A stretch of 7,088 nt of DNA from Clostridia bacterium (GTDB lineage Bacteria > Bacillota > Clostridia > Christensenellales > QALW01): positions 1 to 7,088 of the forward strand of contig JAGCSD010000128.1 in the NCBI GenBank assembly GCA_017964345.1. The letters run 5' to 3'. Each line of letters opens with the position of its first letter. Within the stretch, counting starts at the first letter, position 1. Below, one piece after another: positions 6,161 to 7,088 of the stretch. Under the pieces are notes generated by a model. The model saw only the letters and a program-made list of their open reading frames with translations, did no database searches and was not told where the DNA came from. The position numbers were made by a program, and so were the translations under genes.

Positions 6161-7088
6161 AACGCGCCGTGATCGCTCTGCTTCTTGTCTGCCTGTGTAC
6201 CGCCGCCTGCGCGCCCGCGCAAAACACCGCGCGCACGCCGATCCCGCTGACGCGCGCGCCCTACGAAATGCCCGAGCGCCAGCCGGTATGGGCAACGCTG
6301 TATTATCCCTCCGAGGACGCAAGCCGTGTTCTGGCGTTTTCACAGCCGCTGACGCAGAACGACTCGTTTTACGACAACTTAATGGACGCTCTTCTTTCCG
6401 GCACGCCGGAAGGCTATGAAAGCTGTTTCCCCGCCGGCATCACCTGTCGGGCGATCCAGCTTACGCAGAACGTGCTGAACATTGATCTGTCCTGGCAGTT
6501 TCAGCATCTGAAAGCGGAACCGTTCTATGCGTGTTTGTCCGTACTGATCTCCACGTTTACCGCTTTACCGGAAGTCGATTTCATCAATCTGACCGTCGAA
6601 GGCGAACAGCTGCGCGCGCCCGCCACGGAAGAGCCGATCCTGCTTCTGTCCTCTTACAGCGGCACCATCGGAGAGCTTTTAACGCGTCACAACGATATTC
6701 TGCGCAACGGGATCCCCCGCCTTTCGGTACAGTACGCCGTGCTGTACGGCGCCGACGACAGCGGGCAGTTCCTGCTTCCCGCCGCCTCCGGTATCCCCGT
6801 ATACAACGGGGACATCGCCTCCGCTCTGCTCCGCTCTCTTTTGGCAAGCGGGAACGCCCTGTTTTCGGACGGATTCTCGCTTGCAGGCGAGCCTGTCATG
6901 CAGGACGGGGAGCTTTCCGTTTCGCTGCGCTGTCCGCGCGCATGGAGCGTCCCTGACGGCTGGCTCGGTCCGGCGGCGCTGCTCTGTACGCTTTCCTGTC
7001 TGTACGCTTCCGTTTCCCGCCTGCGCCTGACCGTCACGGACGCGGACGAAAACACGGTTTTTACGGGGGAAGAAAACGCCGCGGACGC
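6157..7088 (+). CDS. Second GerMN lipoprotein, tandem GerMN-like domains, cut by right window edge
   Basis: Translation from TTG 6157 stays open to the window end (310 full codons). The start overlaps the previous stop as TTGA, with GGAGGT 6 bases upstream. The N-terminus MKRAVIALLLVCLCTAAC is a lipoprotein signal with lipobox T-A-A-C and lipidated C18, followed by a Pro/Thr-rich linker (19-42). Residues about 44-153 read as one GerMN unit: WATLYYPSED, NLMDALLSGTPEGYESCFP, VLNIDLSWQF, CLSVLISTF, then VDFINLTVEGEQL. Residues about 190-303 repeat the plan: QYAVLYGADDSGQFLLPAAS, IASALLRSLLASG, GELSVSLRC, LLCTLSCLYAS, then LRLTVTDADEN. Two GerMN units under a lipid anchor is the layout of Bacillus GerM, so this could be a GerM homologue placed under two-component control. 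The C-terminus is unseen, so more domains cannot be excluded. The name gerM is plausible but not assigned. Confidence 0.78.
   Translation, partial: MKRAVIALLLVCLCTAACAPAQNTARTPIPLTRAPYEMPERQPVWATLYYPSEDASRVLAFSQPLTQNDSFYDNLMDALLSGTPEGYESCFPAGITCRAIQLTQNVLNIDLSWQFQHLKAEPFYACLSVLISTFTALPEVDFINLTVEGEQLRAPATEEPILLLSSYSGTIGELLTRHNDILRNGIPRLSVQYAVLYGADDSGQFLLPAASGIPVYNGDIASALLRSLLASGNALFSDGFSLAGEPVMQDGELSVSLRCPRAWSVPDGWLGPAALLCTLSCLYASVSRLRLTVTDADENTVFTGEENAAD

Noticed and set aside
6531..6956. 141-codon plus-strand open frame within the second lipoprotein gene
   Set aside because: It is out of frame with the open lipoprotein gene from TTG 6157, which has a signal peptide, ribosome binding site and domain pattern. 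This frame is arginine-rich and has no start signal.
1..7088. CRISPR arrays, insertion sequences, phage or defence genes
   Set aside because: No regularly spaced repeats, terminal inverted repeats with a transposase, or recognisable defence proteins were seen. The gene content is chromosomal housekeeping, sporulation and signalling.

Overview
The window looks like chromosome from an endospore-forming, GC-rich member of the Firmicutes, class Clostridia. The reasons are a clear SpoIIE (sigma-F-activating phosphatase), two lipoproteins with GerMN (spore germination/sporulation) domains, the MEP-pathway gene ispE, strong AGGAGG-type ribosome binding sites, and sigma-A-like promoters. An Oscillospirales- or Christensenellales-like gut lineage would fit the GC-rich codon use, but that is a guess. 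No mobile element, CRISPR array, tRNA or rRNA was seen.

Left part, minus strand. The first 93 codons of ispE (isoprenoid precursor synthesis) run off the left edge. Behind it lies spoIIE (540-2765). A rho-independent terminator (400-424) and a promoter for ispE (310-338) separate the two, so they are probably separate transcription units.

Middle, 2766-3079. This 314-base divergent control region has no gene. It holds a spoIIE promoter with a perfect 9-bp inverted repeat and a Spo0A-box-like sequence over its -35 region. It also holds a long terminator-like hairpin with no obvious gene to terminate, and a strong extended -10 promoter for the rightward operon.

Right part, plus strand. Four overlapping genes appear to form one operon: an OmpR/PhoB-type response regulator (3080-3757), a membrane HAMP histidine kinase (3735-5225), a GerMN lipoprotein with an extra C-terminal domain (5222-6160), and a second lipoprotein with two tandem GerMN-like domains that runs off the right edge (6157-7088). 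The start/stop overlaps (about 23 nt for the regulator-kinase pair, then ATGA and TTGA) suggest translational coupling.

The most interesting feature is this operon. Its regulator-kinase-GerMN lipoprotein order recalls mtrA-mtrB-lpqB of Actinobacteria, where the GerMN-containing lipoprotein LpqB modulates the sensor kinase MtrB. Here it sits divergently next to spoIIE, suggesting an envelope-sensing two-component system with two lipoprotein accessory factors, possibly linked to sporulation or cell-wall state.
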